In this document: positions 15,201-23,973 of the stretch, in pieces | How the letters are laid out: each line of letters opens with the position of its first letter | Numbering within the stretch: position 1 is the stretch's first letter | Translations under genes and position numbers: made by a program | Assembly: GCF_014212015.1 (NCBI RefSeq) | Contig: NZ_JACJVN010000057.1 | Span: forward strand, 1-64,000 | Length of the DNA stretch: 64,000 bases | Direction of reading: 5' to 3' | From: Cohnella lubricantis | GTDB lineage: Bacteria > Bacillota > Bacilli > Paenibacillales > Paenibacillaceae | The notes under the pieces: generated by a model | Told to the model about the DNA's origin: nothing | Databases searched by the model: none | The model's input: only the letters and a program-made list of their open reading frames with translations

Positions 15201-17461
15201 TGAACAATACGGCGCTTGGCCGAGTGGCGTCCGGCCCAGAGCGATTCACGGTATTCAACGGGGAGACTGGCACGCCGGTTGATACGGTCGACTATTTCGC
15301 GCCGTACGACATCACCTCCAACTGGGGCGACAACAACAATAACCGCAGCGATCGCTTCAACGGAGCGGTTGCCTATATGCCGAAGAACGGCGTGTATGGC
15401 GCGGAGCCTTATCCTACGGTGATCGAGGTGCGCGCTCACTACGGTCCGCATTATGCAGCTGCCTATCAGTTCATCGACGGTAAGATTGTGGAGATATGGA
15501 CGTTCGCGCTAGCGGATTGGAACGCCGGCAATAATCAGGGCAATCACAATGTACAGGTTGCTGATGTGGATAATGACGGCTATACCGAGGTTGTGCTTGG
15601 CGGCATCACGATCGACCAAGATGGAACGATCGTGTGGAGCTCAAACGGAACCAGAGGGACCGTAGCTGCGGGCCATGGAGACGCGCTGCACGTAGCCGCA
15701 ATGGTGCCGGGCAGCAACGAGATCTATGTGTTCCAACCGCATGAAGCCGGGCCTCCGAACAATGTGACCTTGCTTCGCGGCTCTACAGGAGAGCCTGTGT
15801 GGACGTATGGAGCAAACCTGGGCGATGTTGGGCGCGGCGTGGCGGCGAATGTAACTCCTCTGCCAGGCTTCGAGGTGTGGGGAATAGGGACGCCTATGTA
15901 CAATATCGTGAACGGCGAAGTTATGACAACCGAAGTCGGAGGCATTGGCGTAGCGAACAAGGCTCCGGTTAACTTCATTCTGTATTGGGACGGAGACCTG
16001 CTGAGCGAGTTCTTCGACGGGCCCGATAACTTGAACTCAACGGACGCGCCATCCATCACGAAGTTTAACTATGATACGGCGACCGGGGAGAGCGAGCTTA
16101 CAACGCTTCAGACCTTGACCGGGACCTATTCCAACAATGGAACGAAGGCGAATCCGAGCCTGATCGCCGATATCTTCGGTGACTGGCGCGATGAGGTTCT
16201 GGTTCGCACGAGTGACAACGATTCGTTAAGAATCTACACGACGGATATTCCGACGGACCATGTGATCTACACGCTGATGAATGATCCGCAGTATCGTCTG
16301 GCGGCGAACTCGCAGAATGCGATGTACAACCAGCCGGAGCACTTGAGCTTCTACTTGGGCGAAGACATTCGCGATGAAGTTCAGGCGATGCAGCTTCCGG
16401 TGCCGAACGTATTCTATACGGTTGATGGCGAAGAGCAACCGACGGAGAATTCTACGCTCTCGCCAGCGACGGCAATGTTCTATAGGAATGCTAGAGCAGA
16501 TATTACGGTGACGGTGACACTGAACGGCAACATGCTCACGGGAATCAAGAAGGGCGATACCGCGCTTGCGGATACCGACTACAGCCTCGCTGAGGTAACT
16601 TCGGATGGCAAGCAGGCGGTTACGATTAAGAGCAGCTACTTGGCGACACTGTCGAATGGGGATGTCCTAACCTTCGTGTTCAGCGCAGGCGAGCCTGCGG
16701 AGCTGAAGATCGCGGTGACGACGAAGCAGACGAATAACCCGGCGCCGAATCCGTCAAACCCGACGGACCCTGACCCCGGAACGGATGGAGATTCTCCGAC
16801 GGATTCCGATGGCTTGCCGCAGACGCCAACTCCGGAGAGGCCGATATTGAACAGTGCTATCGCGAATGCAGAGCTGTTAAAGGCTAGTATACAGCAAGCG
16901 CTGCAAGCGAATCCGCCGATCCGCTTCTCAGACGTACCCGAGACGCATTGGGCTGCCAAAGCAATCGAATATGCTTCGCGGCTTGGTATTATCGAGGGCA
17001 AGCCCGATGGTAAGTTCAACGGTTCTGAAAAGGTAACGCGCGCAGAATTCACTGCGATGATCGTCCGTGCGTTAGGTCTGGATACGACAGGAGAGGATGG
17101 TTCCTTCTCCGACACGAACGGTCACTGGGCGGATGCCTATATCAGAGCATTGCATCGTATAGGTATCGTGAACGGTACGGGCAATGGCGCATTCCAGCCT
17201 GATCAAGAGATCACTCGCGCCGAGCTGGCTGCCATCCTGGCTCGCGTGCTGAGCATGAGCGCGGCTAACGGGGCATCGAAGTTCTCCGATATTAGCGGTC
17301 ATTGGGCCGCAGACAACATTGAACAGCTCAGCCGAGCTGGCATCGTGAACGGTGTCAGTGACGGTAGGTTCGCGCCGAACGATACCGCTGCCCGCGATCA
17401 GTCGGCGGCGATCCTCATGCGGATGCTGAACATCGTGCTTGATCTCGGCCTCGATCTGTAA
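12224..17461 (+). CDS. S-layer-anchored PL11 rhamnogalacturonan lyase
   Basis: A 1745-residue secreted enzyme. Order: signal peptide (about 1-28); a lectin-like beta module (about 40-280); a Big_2-type Ig domain (about 285-385); a second lectin-like module (about 395-620); a further Ig-like domain; the PL11 beta-propeller lyase (about 735-1400); an X2-type module; a Pro/Thr/Asp linker; three SLH domains (about 1560-1745). The propeller carries the Ca-binding repeats typical of PL11 (DVDGDGQYEILVKW, DLDQDGKAEF, DVDNDGYTEVVLGG) and GDWRDEVLVR near its end. It should depolymerise the rhamnogalacturonan I backbone by beta-elimination at the cell surface. The ATG at 12224 is 8 nt after GAGGAG. A cre-like site and a terminator-like hairpin upstream suggest catabolite control. 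Confidence 0.94.
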   Translation: MKRRLKKYMSVLLTLSMAFMLVPSVVLGAEEDGGASSAELTQVGEVLDFEDGELVGTIAGAPAVTGPGSVTVAVYDANHVLRVQPPGVDTDSNTAKGASYWWSLPLDSGEYDLTGKDLVEVAFDWWVDITRPSANSLDVRLNDGADQVVTLRTAGGGTSADSPATVSFYTGNMAANNAPATGTVTTALTGVPRLTKLTATISVDLLAQEASISVTDGGSIAYTTLEPIAIGSDKLTSMSIGASRASGQNWARFNAAEGVTWDESTYGMRVDNILFKAASTGREKPIINPSEISISPTSADLEYGEGSLDDKHSATFSAVVMPINATDRTFTWSISDESIATIVENDDHSVTVTGVGEGEATLKAVSNMDGSITASVPIHVQYVPAVAEPAPDFADLLAQGYTQEFGSSFAGDDEVPLWIFAGGTYHTLAREDAPQINNYFRFDASGSGNRGGKGDLPYAVSGSKVYAYLDWKVPAVSTAQNTFNLSFQDGANVLLSLRTGTYNGARTIGAFAGALPGPTGPDPANFWSGDRYHAFTFNEVNIWYTVRVEFDFDTMIATVSLVPRDDADAEPSVLTVPFEGSQISSFVLTGERAGGNNINVADNGVDNLYFFTQELSPDTIIEVLPYDFLPERPGAADSNTWQSWFKTVYIGDVADEEGLGLPGTVKVKLANGSTAEVGVTWELTEAPWSKAAADLVYDPNKQGVFSYVGTLTSVPDAAVNRMGVEAKLYIENRHRDQVTSEPFSMEWLDRGVAAVPAKGGGGVLVTWRLLASEYNQGLTFNVYRNGVKVNEAPVAALDYVDADGQTGDVYEVETVSTGARSKPATAWANNYTDIPLQRPADRPNPALAYGATSNADPITYTANDTSVADVDGDGQYEILVKWYPSQAQDPGLANRHTGETIFDAYTLDGKLLWRINLGINIVSSAHHSAFNFYDLDQDGKAEFAVKTADGTRGYLPKADGTIDDLTDTPAWVLGDPEAVWVGGLQNPANDNQVNNTALGRVASGPERFTVFNGETGTPVDTVDYFAPYDITSNWGDNNNNRSDRFNGAVAYMPKNGVYGAEPYPTVIEVRAHYGPHYAAAYQFIDGKIVEIWTFALADWNAGNNQGNHNVQVADVDNDGYTEVVLGGITIDQDGTIVWSSNGTRGTVAAGHGDALHVAAMVPGSNEIYVFQPHEAGPPNNVTLLRGSTGEPVWTYGANLGDVGRGVAANVTPLPGFEVWGIGTPMYNIVNGEVMTTEVGGIGVANKAPVNFILYWDGDLLSEFFDGPDNLNSTDAPSITKFNYDTATGESELTTLQTLTGTYSNNGTKANPSLIADIFGDWRDEVLVRTSDNDSLRIYTTDIPTDHVIYTLMNDPQYRLAANSQNAMYNQPEHLSFYLGEDIRDEVQAMQLPVPNVFYTVDGEEQPTENSTLSPATAMFYRNARADITVTVTLNGNMLTGIKKGDTALADTDYSLAEVTSDGKQAVTIKSSYLATLSNGDVLTFVFSAGEPAELKIAVTTKQTNNPAPNPSNPTDPDPGTDGDSPTDSDGLPQTPTPERPILNSAIANAELLKASIQQALQANPPIRFSDVPETHWAAKAIEYASRLGIIEGKPDGKFNGSEKVTRAEFTAMIVRALGLDTTGEDGSFSDTNGHWADAYIRALHRIGIVNGTGNGAFQPDQEITRAELAAILARVLSMSAANGASKFSDISGHWAADNIEQLSRAGIVNGVSDGRFAPNDTAARDQSAAILMRMLNIVLDLGLDL

Positions 17462-17480
17462 GGCAGCTATAACTGCAGCA

Positions 17481-17516
17481 ACAGCCTCTCGGCGCATGCC
17501 GGGAGGCTGGTTGTAT
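17481..17516 (+). terminator. Possible weak terminator after the lyase gene
   Basis: CAGCCTC...GAGGCTG hairpin with imperfect inner pairs, followed by GTTGTATTT. The T-run is poor. Confidence 0.4.
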
Positions 17517-17535
17517 TTGGAGCAAGGAGGGGCAG

Positions 17536-18786
17536 TTACTCCCCCCGCCTCCCCCGGAACATCAGGAAGATTAGCATAGACGCCGTCACATACAAAGCGC
17601 CAGTGATGCTGAACGTCATCGCATAGCCCCAATAGTAGCCGTGAGCGGTGACAATATACGCTTGAACGGGTCCCATCGTCGCCCAGCCGAGCATGAAGGC
17701 GGTCTGCATGCAGGAGTTGGCCAAGCTTTGTCTGGACGGAGCGACCCGGTCCATGATCGTAGCGGAGACGAGCGGGTTGGCCGCATTCATCAGGGCTTGT
17801 CTGAACAGGAAGCTGATCGAAGCGACAGCCAGCAGATTGGTGAACCCCGTGAGGAGCAGGAATGGCAGCGAGAGCGTCTGGAAAACGACGATTGCCTTCA
17901 CCTGTCCAATTCGTCTGGCTAGCGTCGGTCCGATGAGCATGGAGACAATCGTCATCACTTGTCCGAGCGCGAGCAAGAGGCTCATGCCGCTGAGCGAGAC
18001 GGCGAAGCGATTCGTGAAGTACAAGTTCAAGTACGGCACGACTAATCCGGAGCCGATCCCGATCAGGAGCTGTACAGCGGCGAATTTAAGAATAAAGCCT
18101 AGATCCCCGGAATTCCGTTCCGATAGCAGAGGGGTAGCTTCCCGCACTGCCTCGGAAGGAGCTGCGGCGCGCGGAGCATTGGAATCCTTCATCGTCAGCA
18201 GAGGCAGAAACGCGAATAGGGTTGCGACTCCCCCTGCGAGCAGCACGAACCTGAGCGAATGCAATTCGCTTACGCCGGCATATTGCAGAAGATCGGAGAC
18301 GACACCTCCACTGAGACTGCCGGCGACTTGCGAAGCGAGTACGAATGCGGAATAGATACTGAAAACTCGAAGGCGCTCCGACTTAGCCACATTGTCAGCC
18401 AGGAAGGGGATCGCCAGCACTTGAAAGACGGTGGCGAACAATCCCGTTACAACGGCCAACGCGAGCAGGCTGCTCTCCGCTTCGATCAAGGAGCGGCCTA
18501 TTAACAGGATGCCGCTGCCTAACGTGCCGATCACAAGCAACCGCCTTCGGCTCATTCGGTCGCCGAGCAGTCCGATGGGCAAGAAGCACAACGCCGTAGC
18601 GAGCGACTGCACGCTGACGACGCTGCCGATCGTAGAGTCGGCGTAACCTAATTTTTGAACATACAAATTATATAAGACAGAGAACAAGCCCGTTCCGAAT
18701 TGATAGAGCAAGTTAGCTAAGAAAAATAACCGTACATTGCGGGGCCAACCTCTCCAGTCGGCAAGCGTGGCTGCGGCGAATCTCAT
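17536..18786 (-). CDS. Major facilitator superfamily transporter
   Basis: 416 residues with about twelve hydrophobic spans and the MFS loop 2-3 motif GLLGDRMSRRRLLVIG. The family is that of single-polypeptide proton- or ion-coupled exporters; the substrate cannot be read from the sequence. A second half-repeat begins after the central loop (around residue 200, TMKDSNAPRAAAP...). The start ATG at 18786 follows a GGGGG-rich site. It is a single gene, divergent from the SLH/stalk protein gene, with which it shares a 240-bp intergenic region in which I saw no obvious operator. Confidence 0.92.
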   Translation of the reverse strand: MRFAAATLADWRGWPRNVRLFFLANLLYQFGTGLFSVLYNLYVQKLGYADSTIGSVVSVQSLATALCFLPIGLLGDRMSRRRLLVIGTLGSGILLIGRSLIEAESSLLALAVVTGLFATVFQVLAIPFLADNVAKSERLRVFSIYSAFVLASQVAGSLSGGVVSDLLQYAGVSELHSLRFVLLAGGVATLFAFLPLLTMKDSNAPRAAAPSEAVREATPLLSERNSGDLGFILKFAAVQLLIGIGSGLVVPYLNLYFTNRFAVSLSGMSLLLALGQVMTIVSMLIGPTLARRIGQVKAIVVFQTLSLPFLLLTGFTNLLAVASISFLFRQALMNAANPLVSATIMDRVAPSRQSLANSCMQTAFMLGWATMGPVQAYIVTAHGYYWGYAMTFSITGALYVTASMLIFLMFRGRRGE

Positions 18787-19026
18787 GGTGTAGGCGTCCC
18801 CCTAACGATTCCATCATAGAAACAGTACTATGAAGACCGCCGGATGGCAATCGTAAAAAAGGCGCCAGGGCCTTGCCGGTCACATATAAGGTCGGGACCA
18901 TCGCTTTGGATGAACTGCCAAATATTACAATGATGCGGCTTCGAGCCCATGATATGATGGGAAAAAGGACCAAGTCGTTCCGACCTGTCCTGCACCCATT
19001 CTACTACATAGAGGAGTTACAGCATC

Positions 19027-21015
19027 ATGAGGCCTACTGACATGAGAAAGATTAGCGCAGTAACACTGTCTGTTATGCTCTCCGCATCCCTTGTCTACAC
19101 TGGAGACGCTCTGGCGTCGCCGAAGCAGCGGTTCACCGATGTCCCTGCCAGCCATTGGGCGAACGCGGCCATTACAAGGCTGGTCGATTCAGACATTGTT
19201 CACGGTTATGAAGACGGCTCCTTCAAGCCGAACGCGTACATTACGCAGGAGGAATTCATCGCCATGGCGGCCCAGATCTTATACGGCAAGTCCGCTGCGG
19301 CTCCGGTGAACGAGGAGGATATCGATGTGCCTCCGAGATGGTCGGATTGGGCTTACCAGTCATTGGCTAGTCACGGGATCACCTCCTTGGAAGACTTCTG
19401 GGCAAGGGACAGCGACAAGAGACTGGTGCAGATCACGAGAGCGGAAGCGGCTCGAATCATCTACATGCTGTTCAACGGCAATGTTGAGAACCTGTCTTCG
19501 AAAGTCGCCGTGAAATATTTATACGAGCACAATCTGACCTCCGGTTCATACAGCGACCGAGGGGATTATTTCGCCAATTACGGTCCGACGGAATTGCTGA
19601 CCCGCGCTCAAGCAGCTGCCTTCCTGACGAAGATCAAGGATTATAAGGCGGGAGCTGTGAAGCAACCGAGCACGCCGATTAAAGTAGACGACACGCTCGC
19701 GAGCCGGATCAAAGCGATCGCCAAGAAGGCTGGAGTCGACGTGACCGCCTCCTCAAACACGGAAAATTATCAGACGCGGGTAGAGGGCAGCGGGATTACG
19801 CTGGACTTCCAATTCGACGAGTTCGCGTATGGAGATCTGGGCGAGAACTGGCACATGACGATCGTTAAGCTGGACAAGAGCAGAATCGGGCTGATGACTT
19901 CCATTCTCAAGGAGCTTGGGCTGCCGATGAGCGAGAAGGAGATTCAAGCGCTCCTGACGGACCTGCTCGCGCTCGAATACGGTCAAACCGGGGAAACGTA
20001 CAACAAAGAGAACGTCTCCATCCACACTTCCTACTACTACGGCTATCACATTCAGTGGGGAGAGCATCGCAACAATGACGTGCAGATCGCTGCGAATGCG
20101 AAGCCTTACGCGTTGTTCGTCAATGGAGAGGAGAAGCGGGGACCGGAGTTCAACACGTTCCTGGAGCCGATATTCGATAAGAATGGAACGATCTATGTCC
20201 CTGTGACCGACGTCGTGTCCGATATGGGCGGGTCCTGGGACATGAGCACCGATTGGAACACCGTGACCGTCGTGTTGAAAGATGGCTATCAGTGGGTGTT
20301 CGAATGGGACGGCGTTCCGAAGAAGAACGGCGCTGCGTTCATCGGCAGATCGATCGGGATGGACGACTCGAATGAGACGGTGAAGGCGATCTCCATGGAT
20401 GGTTCGCTCTTCCTTCCGCTTGACTTCATCTCCAAGTATTATCCGGTGACTACGCAGATGGAAGGCGCAACGACCCTGATTCTGATCGGGGACGTGCCGG
20501 AGCATCCGACGGCCGACTACTTCGGAACCCAAGGTGAGTACCCTTCGACCTTCGACTTCAACCCGTTGGATCCGAATACGCCGTATCCAGGCGGATGGAA
20601 GGCGCCGCAGCTCACTTCGAAGTGGTCGTCGAATTCGGCGGACAACTTCAAAGCGTTCGAGAATGAGCTCGGATTTATAGATGGCGGACGCTATTATAGC
20701 ATCACCGGTGCGCATCATGCGATCACGGTCATCGATCAGAGCGATTCCAAAGACACGGAGGTAATCCTTCAATTTACGGGATGGGGGACTCCTCCCGGCA
20801 AGCCCGATGCTATGGTATCGGAATCGTTTAAGATCCCGGTTGTCTCCGCGCAGCTGTTCCGCTTCTATTTCGAGGATAAATGGAAGTCGGTCTGGGACTA
20901 CTTCAACCGCAATGATATTCCCGAACAGTTCACGTTGAACGGGAGACAGGTGAACGTGTCTTATAGCCATCTTACCGGCATCATGACGGTTGGGATCGGG
21001 CGCAAGGCGAAGTAA
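19027..21015 (+). CDS. SLH-domain surface protein with a stalk-like C-terminal half
   Basis: 662 residues. A signal peptide (1-31, ending GDALA) is followed directly by SLH repeats (FTDVPASHWANAAITRLVDS and two weaker copies, to about residue 200), so the cell-wall anchor is N-terminal here. Residues about 355-490 resemble the copper-amine-oxidase N-terminal (stalk) domain (LFVNGEEKRG, GTIYVPVTDVVSDMGGSW, GSLFLPLDFISKYY). The remainder matches no family I recognise. No catalytic motif is visible; a structural or binding role at the surface is likely. The ATG at 19027 is 9 nt after GAGGAG; an ATG at 19042 is also possible. Confidence 0.85.
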   Translation: MRPTDMRKISAVTLSVMLSASLVYTGDALASPKQRFTDVPASHWANAAITRLVDSDIVHGYEDGSFKPNAYITQEEFIAMAAQILYGKSAAAPVNEEDIDVPPRWSDWAYQSLASHGITSLEDFWARDSDKRLVQITRAEAARIIYMLFNGNVENLSSKVAVKYLYEHNLTSGSYSDRGDYFANYGPTELLTRAQAAAFLTKIKDYKAGAVKQPSTPIKVDDTLASRIKAIAKKAGVDVTASSNTENYQTRVEGSGITLDFQFDEFAYGDLGENWHMTIVKLDKSRIGLMTSILKELGLPMSEKEIQALLTDLLALEYGQTGETYNKENVSIHTSYYYGYHIQWGEHRNNDVQIAANAKPYALFVNGEEKRGPEFNTFLEPIFDKNGTIYVPVTDVVSDMGGSWDMSTDWNTVTVVLKDGYQWVFEWDGVPKKNGAAFIGRSIGMDDSNETVKAISMDGSLFLPLDFISKYYPVTTQMEGATTLILIGDVPEHPTADYFGTQGEYPSTFDFNPLDPNTPYPGGWKAPQLTSKWSSNSADNFKAFENELGFIDGGRYYSITGAHHAITVIDQSDSKDTEVILQFTGWGTPPGKPDAMVSESFKIPVVSAQLFRFYFEDKWKSVWDYFNRNDIPEQFTLNGRQVNVSYSHLTGIMTVGIGRKAK

Positions 21016-21050
21016 GGGCGGCAACCGCCGGCAGATTAAAGGGTTGACAC

Positions 21051-21085
21051 AAAAACCGCATCCGAATGATAAGGATGTGGTTTTT
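21051..21085 (+). terminator. Rho-independent terminator after the SLH/stalk gene
   Basis: AAAAACCGCATCC pairs with GGATGTGGTTTTT across an eight-base loop. Confidence 0.85.
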
Positions 21086-21209
21086 GTTATAAGCCATTGC
21101 ATATAAAGTTATACATAAAGGGAAAATATGTAACTATAAACCTATAGGTTCATATTGAATAGGCGTGCATGTAAAGGGGGAGATGGGCTTGGTATAGTCT
21201 GCTTAGGTG

Positions 21210-21551
21210 ATGACAGTGGGATTTGATTATCAAGCGATTGGCAATAGAATTCGGAAAGCCCGCGAGAGGAAAGGCATTACGCAAGAACTGCTGGCGGAGT
21301 CGATGGACGTCTCCAATGCCTATATTAGTAAGATCGAGCGGGGACGAACTCCCGTCAACTTGAATAATCTTGATAAGATTTGCAGAGTGCTAGAGACATC
21401 GACTGAGTATATCCTAAGCGGTACGAGTACCGATTCGGAAGACTATATGAAGAATGAGATTATGGAACTCCTAGAAGGCTGTTCTCCTCAGAAGATCAGA
21501 CTGATCGTGCAAGTAATCAAACCGATTGTCAGTTATAGGGAGGATAATTGA
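21210..21551 (+). CDS. XRE-family transcriptional regulator
   Basis: 113 residues with an N-terminal Cro/C1-type HTH (IGNRIRKARERKGITQELLAE, then VSNAYISKIERGRTPVNL, then LDKICRVLETSTEYIL) and a short C-terminal helical tail (EIMELLEGCSPQKIRLIVQVI) of the kind that mediates dimer formation. The ATG at 21210 is chosen over the GTG one codon earlier; the ribosome site is weak in both cases. A small unknown gene follows 18 nt downstream, so it likely forms a two-gene transcript ending at the strong terminator at 21894. Targets unknown. Confidence 0.88.
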   Translation: MTVGFDYQAIGNRIRKARERKGITQELLAESMDVSNAYISKIERGRTPVNLNNLDKICRVLETSTEYILSGTSTDSEDYMKNEIMELLEGCSPQKIRLIVQVIKPIVSYREDN

Positions 21552-21569
21552 CGGTGAGGAGGCCCATGC

Positions 21570-21866
21570 TTGAGTCTGGCGGTGTATATTGCGCGTACAC
21601 TCATCCAGAATAAACTTCATTCGCTTGCGCTTAACCATTTGAACGTTCGTGTTCATAGTCGCAGCATCTTTATTTACTCAACTGAGAATGAAGAACCTGC
21701 CGAGGCCTACAGAGCGGCGATGACATTACTGCCTCATAATATGTTCCTACTCAGCATTGCCAACCACCGCGGGAAGTGGCAGCCGCTTCCCTATGTCGGG
21801 ACAGCGCCCGAGTTGTTAGATGTATTAACGAACAAGCTTGCATTCGCGCTCGTGCGATGGTCTTGA
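21570..21866 (+). CDS. Small protein of unknown function
   Basis: 98 residues starting at TTG, with a strong GGTGAGGAGG site 7 nt upstream. No signal peptide, membrane span or known motif; a central segment (AEAYRAAMTLLPHNMFLLSI) looks amphipathic. It follows the XRE regulator gene closely and ends before a strong terminator, so it is probably co-expressed with it. I do not recognise the family. Confidence 0.65.
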   Translation: MSLAVYIARTLIQNKLHSLALNHLNVRVHSRSIFIYSTENEEPAEAYRAAMTLLPHNMFLLSIANHRGKWQPLPYVGTAPELLDVLTNKLAFALVRWS

Positions 21867-21893
21867 AGATCGTATTGATGAAGTCCGAGAATG

Positions 21894-21950
21894 AAAAAGA
21901 ATCAGACACTGAGCAGCAGCTGCAGGCCGCTCGTCGTCTGATTCTTTTTT
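21894..21950 (+). terminator. Rho-independent terminator of the XRE/small-gene unit
   Basis: AAAAAGAATCAGAC pairs perfectly with GTCTGATTCTTTTT; the 28-base loop holds a further small CAGCAGCTG palindrome. Confidence 0.85.
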
Positions 21951-22068
21951 ATACCATCTTATCTTTGTTTAGGTATTTTATACTGTTTGAGTGCCGATAG
22001 TACTAATTAGGATCATTTGTTTAGGAATAACGTTCCAATAGAGAAACAAACCCCCATAAACATACTGC

Positions 22069-22938
22069 CTAATCTATTCTCGCAATCGGAATCCAAACCT
22101 CCACAACGAAGAGATCATTGGCCCTCTTGAAAATCTCGAATTCCGGACCTACGTCTTGCGTGTAGCCCGAGGTAGGGAACCACTCCAGATAGATGCGCTC
22201 GCGCAAGCGGCGTACAATTCGGGTCGTCTCCGGCCCAGGGTGCTTCGGCGTGAAGAACACGGCCCAAGTGAGCGGCGGGACGGGGAGTGTATAGTATCCG
22301 GAAGGCGCACCGCCGGCAGGCGAGTCGTAGCAGATCATATATGAGAACTTGCTCGGAGTATAATTGAACAGCGCGGCATTCAAGGGAGTGTTAAAATCCA
22401 GTCCGATATCGCGGTGGAATTGGGCAATGACGCCGCTGTTAATATTATCATCCCAGAACTGAGTGATCTGGGTGTTATTCCGATCGGGATCCCAGATGAT
22501 ATCCGTCTTCATTCCGCATACCTCGAAAGCCTGGCTCTGTTTGATCTGGTAGCTGATCTCGCTATCGCCGTCGAGAGACAAATGGAAGGAGAGCCGAGGG
22601 AACGCCTTCAGCTGAGTGCCCGAATTCCGGGCATGCGTAGGATTAACGCCGTGCATGCTCTTGAAAGCTCTGGAGAAGGCTTCAGGCGACTGGTAGAGGT
22701 ACTTGGCCGCCACATCAATCACCTTCTCGCCACTATTAAGCAAGTCGAATGCAGCCAGCGTAAGCCGTCTGCGTCGAATGTATTCGGATATGGAGATATC
22801 AGCGATGTAGGAGAACATTCGTTGAAAATGGTAAACGGAGCAGCACGCTCTTTGTGCCACCTGCTGGAGGTCAATCTCTTCGGTGATATGGGCTTCAACA
22901 TAATCAATCGCGCTATTGATTCTATCCATTGATTTCAT
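22069..22938 (-). CDS. AraC-family regulator with a GyrI-like effector domain
   Basis: 289 residues. The N-terminal third has the two AraC HTH motifs (IDLQQVAQRACCSVYHFQRMF and KVIDVAAKYLYQSPEAFSRAF, then the conserved HGVNPTHAR). The remainder is a GyrI/Rob-type small-ligand-binding domain (FEVCGMKTDI, then GYYTLPVPPLTWAVF, ERIYLEWFPTSGY). This architecture is used by regulators of multidrug and stress genes (BmrR/Rob/SbmC-like sensing). The start was set at the ATG at 22938, 8 nt after GAGGG, instead of the TTG at 22956. No target operon is adjacent. Confidence 0.93.
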   Translation of the reverse strand: MKSMDRINSAIDYVEAHITEEIDLQQVAQRACCSVYHFQRMFSYIADISISEYIRRRRLTLAAFDLLNSGEKVIDVAAKYLYQSPEAFSRAFKSMHGVNPTHARNSGTQLKAFPRLSFHLSLDGDSEISYQIKQSQAFEVCGMKTDIIWDPDRNNTQITQFWDDNINSGVIAQFHRDIGLDFNTPLNAALFNYTPSKFSYMICYDSPAGGAPSGYYTLPVPPLTWAVFFTPKHPGPETTRIVRRLRERIYLEWFPTSGYTQDVGPEFEIFKRANDLFVVEVWIPIARID

Positions 22939-23124
22939 ATGTTTTCCCTCACTCAATCGATTCGACTATCCAATCTAACAATAAGTCTCTCGCTATACCC
23001 TGTCAACGTGAAACCTCGCCATTCTGAGACTATTCTCAGGAACATTTCCCTAGCGCAAGACGTCAGTAGCGACAGGAATTAACGGGTTCTGCAGTCCTAG
23101 ATTGTGAAGAAGGGTTGATTAGCG

Positions 23125-23973
23125 ATGAAGAAGGCTATTCCTGCTATTATGCTCGCTCTAAGTCTGGCCGTGTCATCGGCGCCTGCCTATGCAGCGGACA
23201 ATCAGATCAAGATTGACGGTGTCTCTGTCGCGTCGGATGTGAAGCCTGAGGTGAGAGACAATCGCACCATGGTGCCGTTGCGCGTAATTAGCGAGATCCT
23301 GGGAGCGAAGGTTCATTGGTCGAAGCCGGAAGTGACCGTTACGAAGGGAGACATGACAGTAATCTTAAAGCTGAGCAGCGCTGCTGCCGAGAAGAACGGG
23401 GAGATAGTCCAGTTGGATGTGAAGCCGTATCTCAAGCATAATCGGGTGATCGTTCCGCTTCGATTTGTCGCAGAGGCGTTCGGCTGCAAGGTCAATTATA
23501 GCGATTCCACGGTAACGGTTAACACCCCTCCGTTGGTTATCGGCGGTGTGCAAGTGAAGGCGTTGCAGGAAGAATTCCATATGACGATGGGCGGCGTGGT
23601 GCAGCAGGTCAAAGCGAACGCCTTCAACGAGTCTATCTACGATATCATCGTAGAGAACGAAGGCGCCGAGGTCGATGCCCCAGCCAGTTACTCATGGATG
23701 GTGAATCTTGACGTGCCGGGATCGTATTACAAGGACGTGCAGTACGACTTCTTGGACGCGCAAGGGAACAGCATTCAGCGTTATGATATTTATTCCTTAG
23801 TGAACGCATTCCCCGCTGACGCTTTGTCCGGATACCCCACAGATTTGATCTATGACGGTACGGAGGATCAGTGGCATCTATTCAGCGAGTCCGCTAGAGA
23901 AGAGATCCGCCAACTGCTGGACACGGCGCATGAGAATGGCTTGGTGACAATCATCAGCGATACAGTCGTGTGA
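23125..23973 (+). CDS. Secreted copper-amine-oxidase-like (stalk) domain protein
   Basis: 282 residues with a clear signal peptide (1-23, cleaved after AYA). The next 110 or so residues form two stalk-domain halves with the signatures DNRTMVPLRVISEILGAKV and HNRVIVPLRFVAEAFGCKV. The C-terminal part (from about 140) is acidic and matches nothing I know. Stalk domains are common in wall-associated Paenibacillus proteins and are not themselves enzymes. A single-gene unit. Confidence 0.85.
   Translation: MKKAIPAIMLALSLAVSSAPAYAADNQIKIDGVSVASDVKPEVRDNRTMVPLRVISEILGAKVHWSKPEVTVTKGDMTVILKLSSAAAEKNGEIVQLDVKPYLKHNRVIVPLRFVAEAFGCKVNYSDSTVTVNTPPLVIGGVQVKALQEEFHMTMGGVVQQVKANAFNESIYDIIVENEGAEVDAPASYSWMVNLDVPGSYYKDVQYDFLDAQGNSIQRYDIYSLVNAFPADALSGYPTDLIYDGTEDQWHLFSESAREEIRQLLDTAHENGLVTIISDTVV

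Noticed and set aside
12329-16438. Many long minus-strand frames opposite the lyase gene
   Set aside because: Shadows of a GC-rich plus-strand gene; Arg/Ala/Pro-rich with no start signals.
19753-21102. 449-residue minus-strand frame
   Set aside because: Antisense of the SLH/stalk gene, with composition typical of shadow frames (Arg/His/Leu-rich) and no ribosome site.
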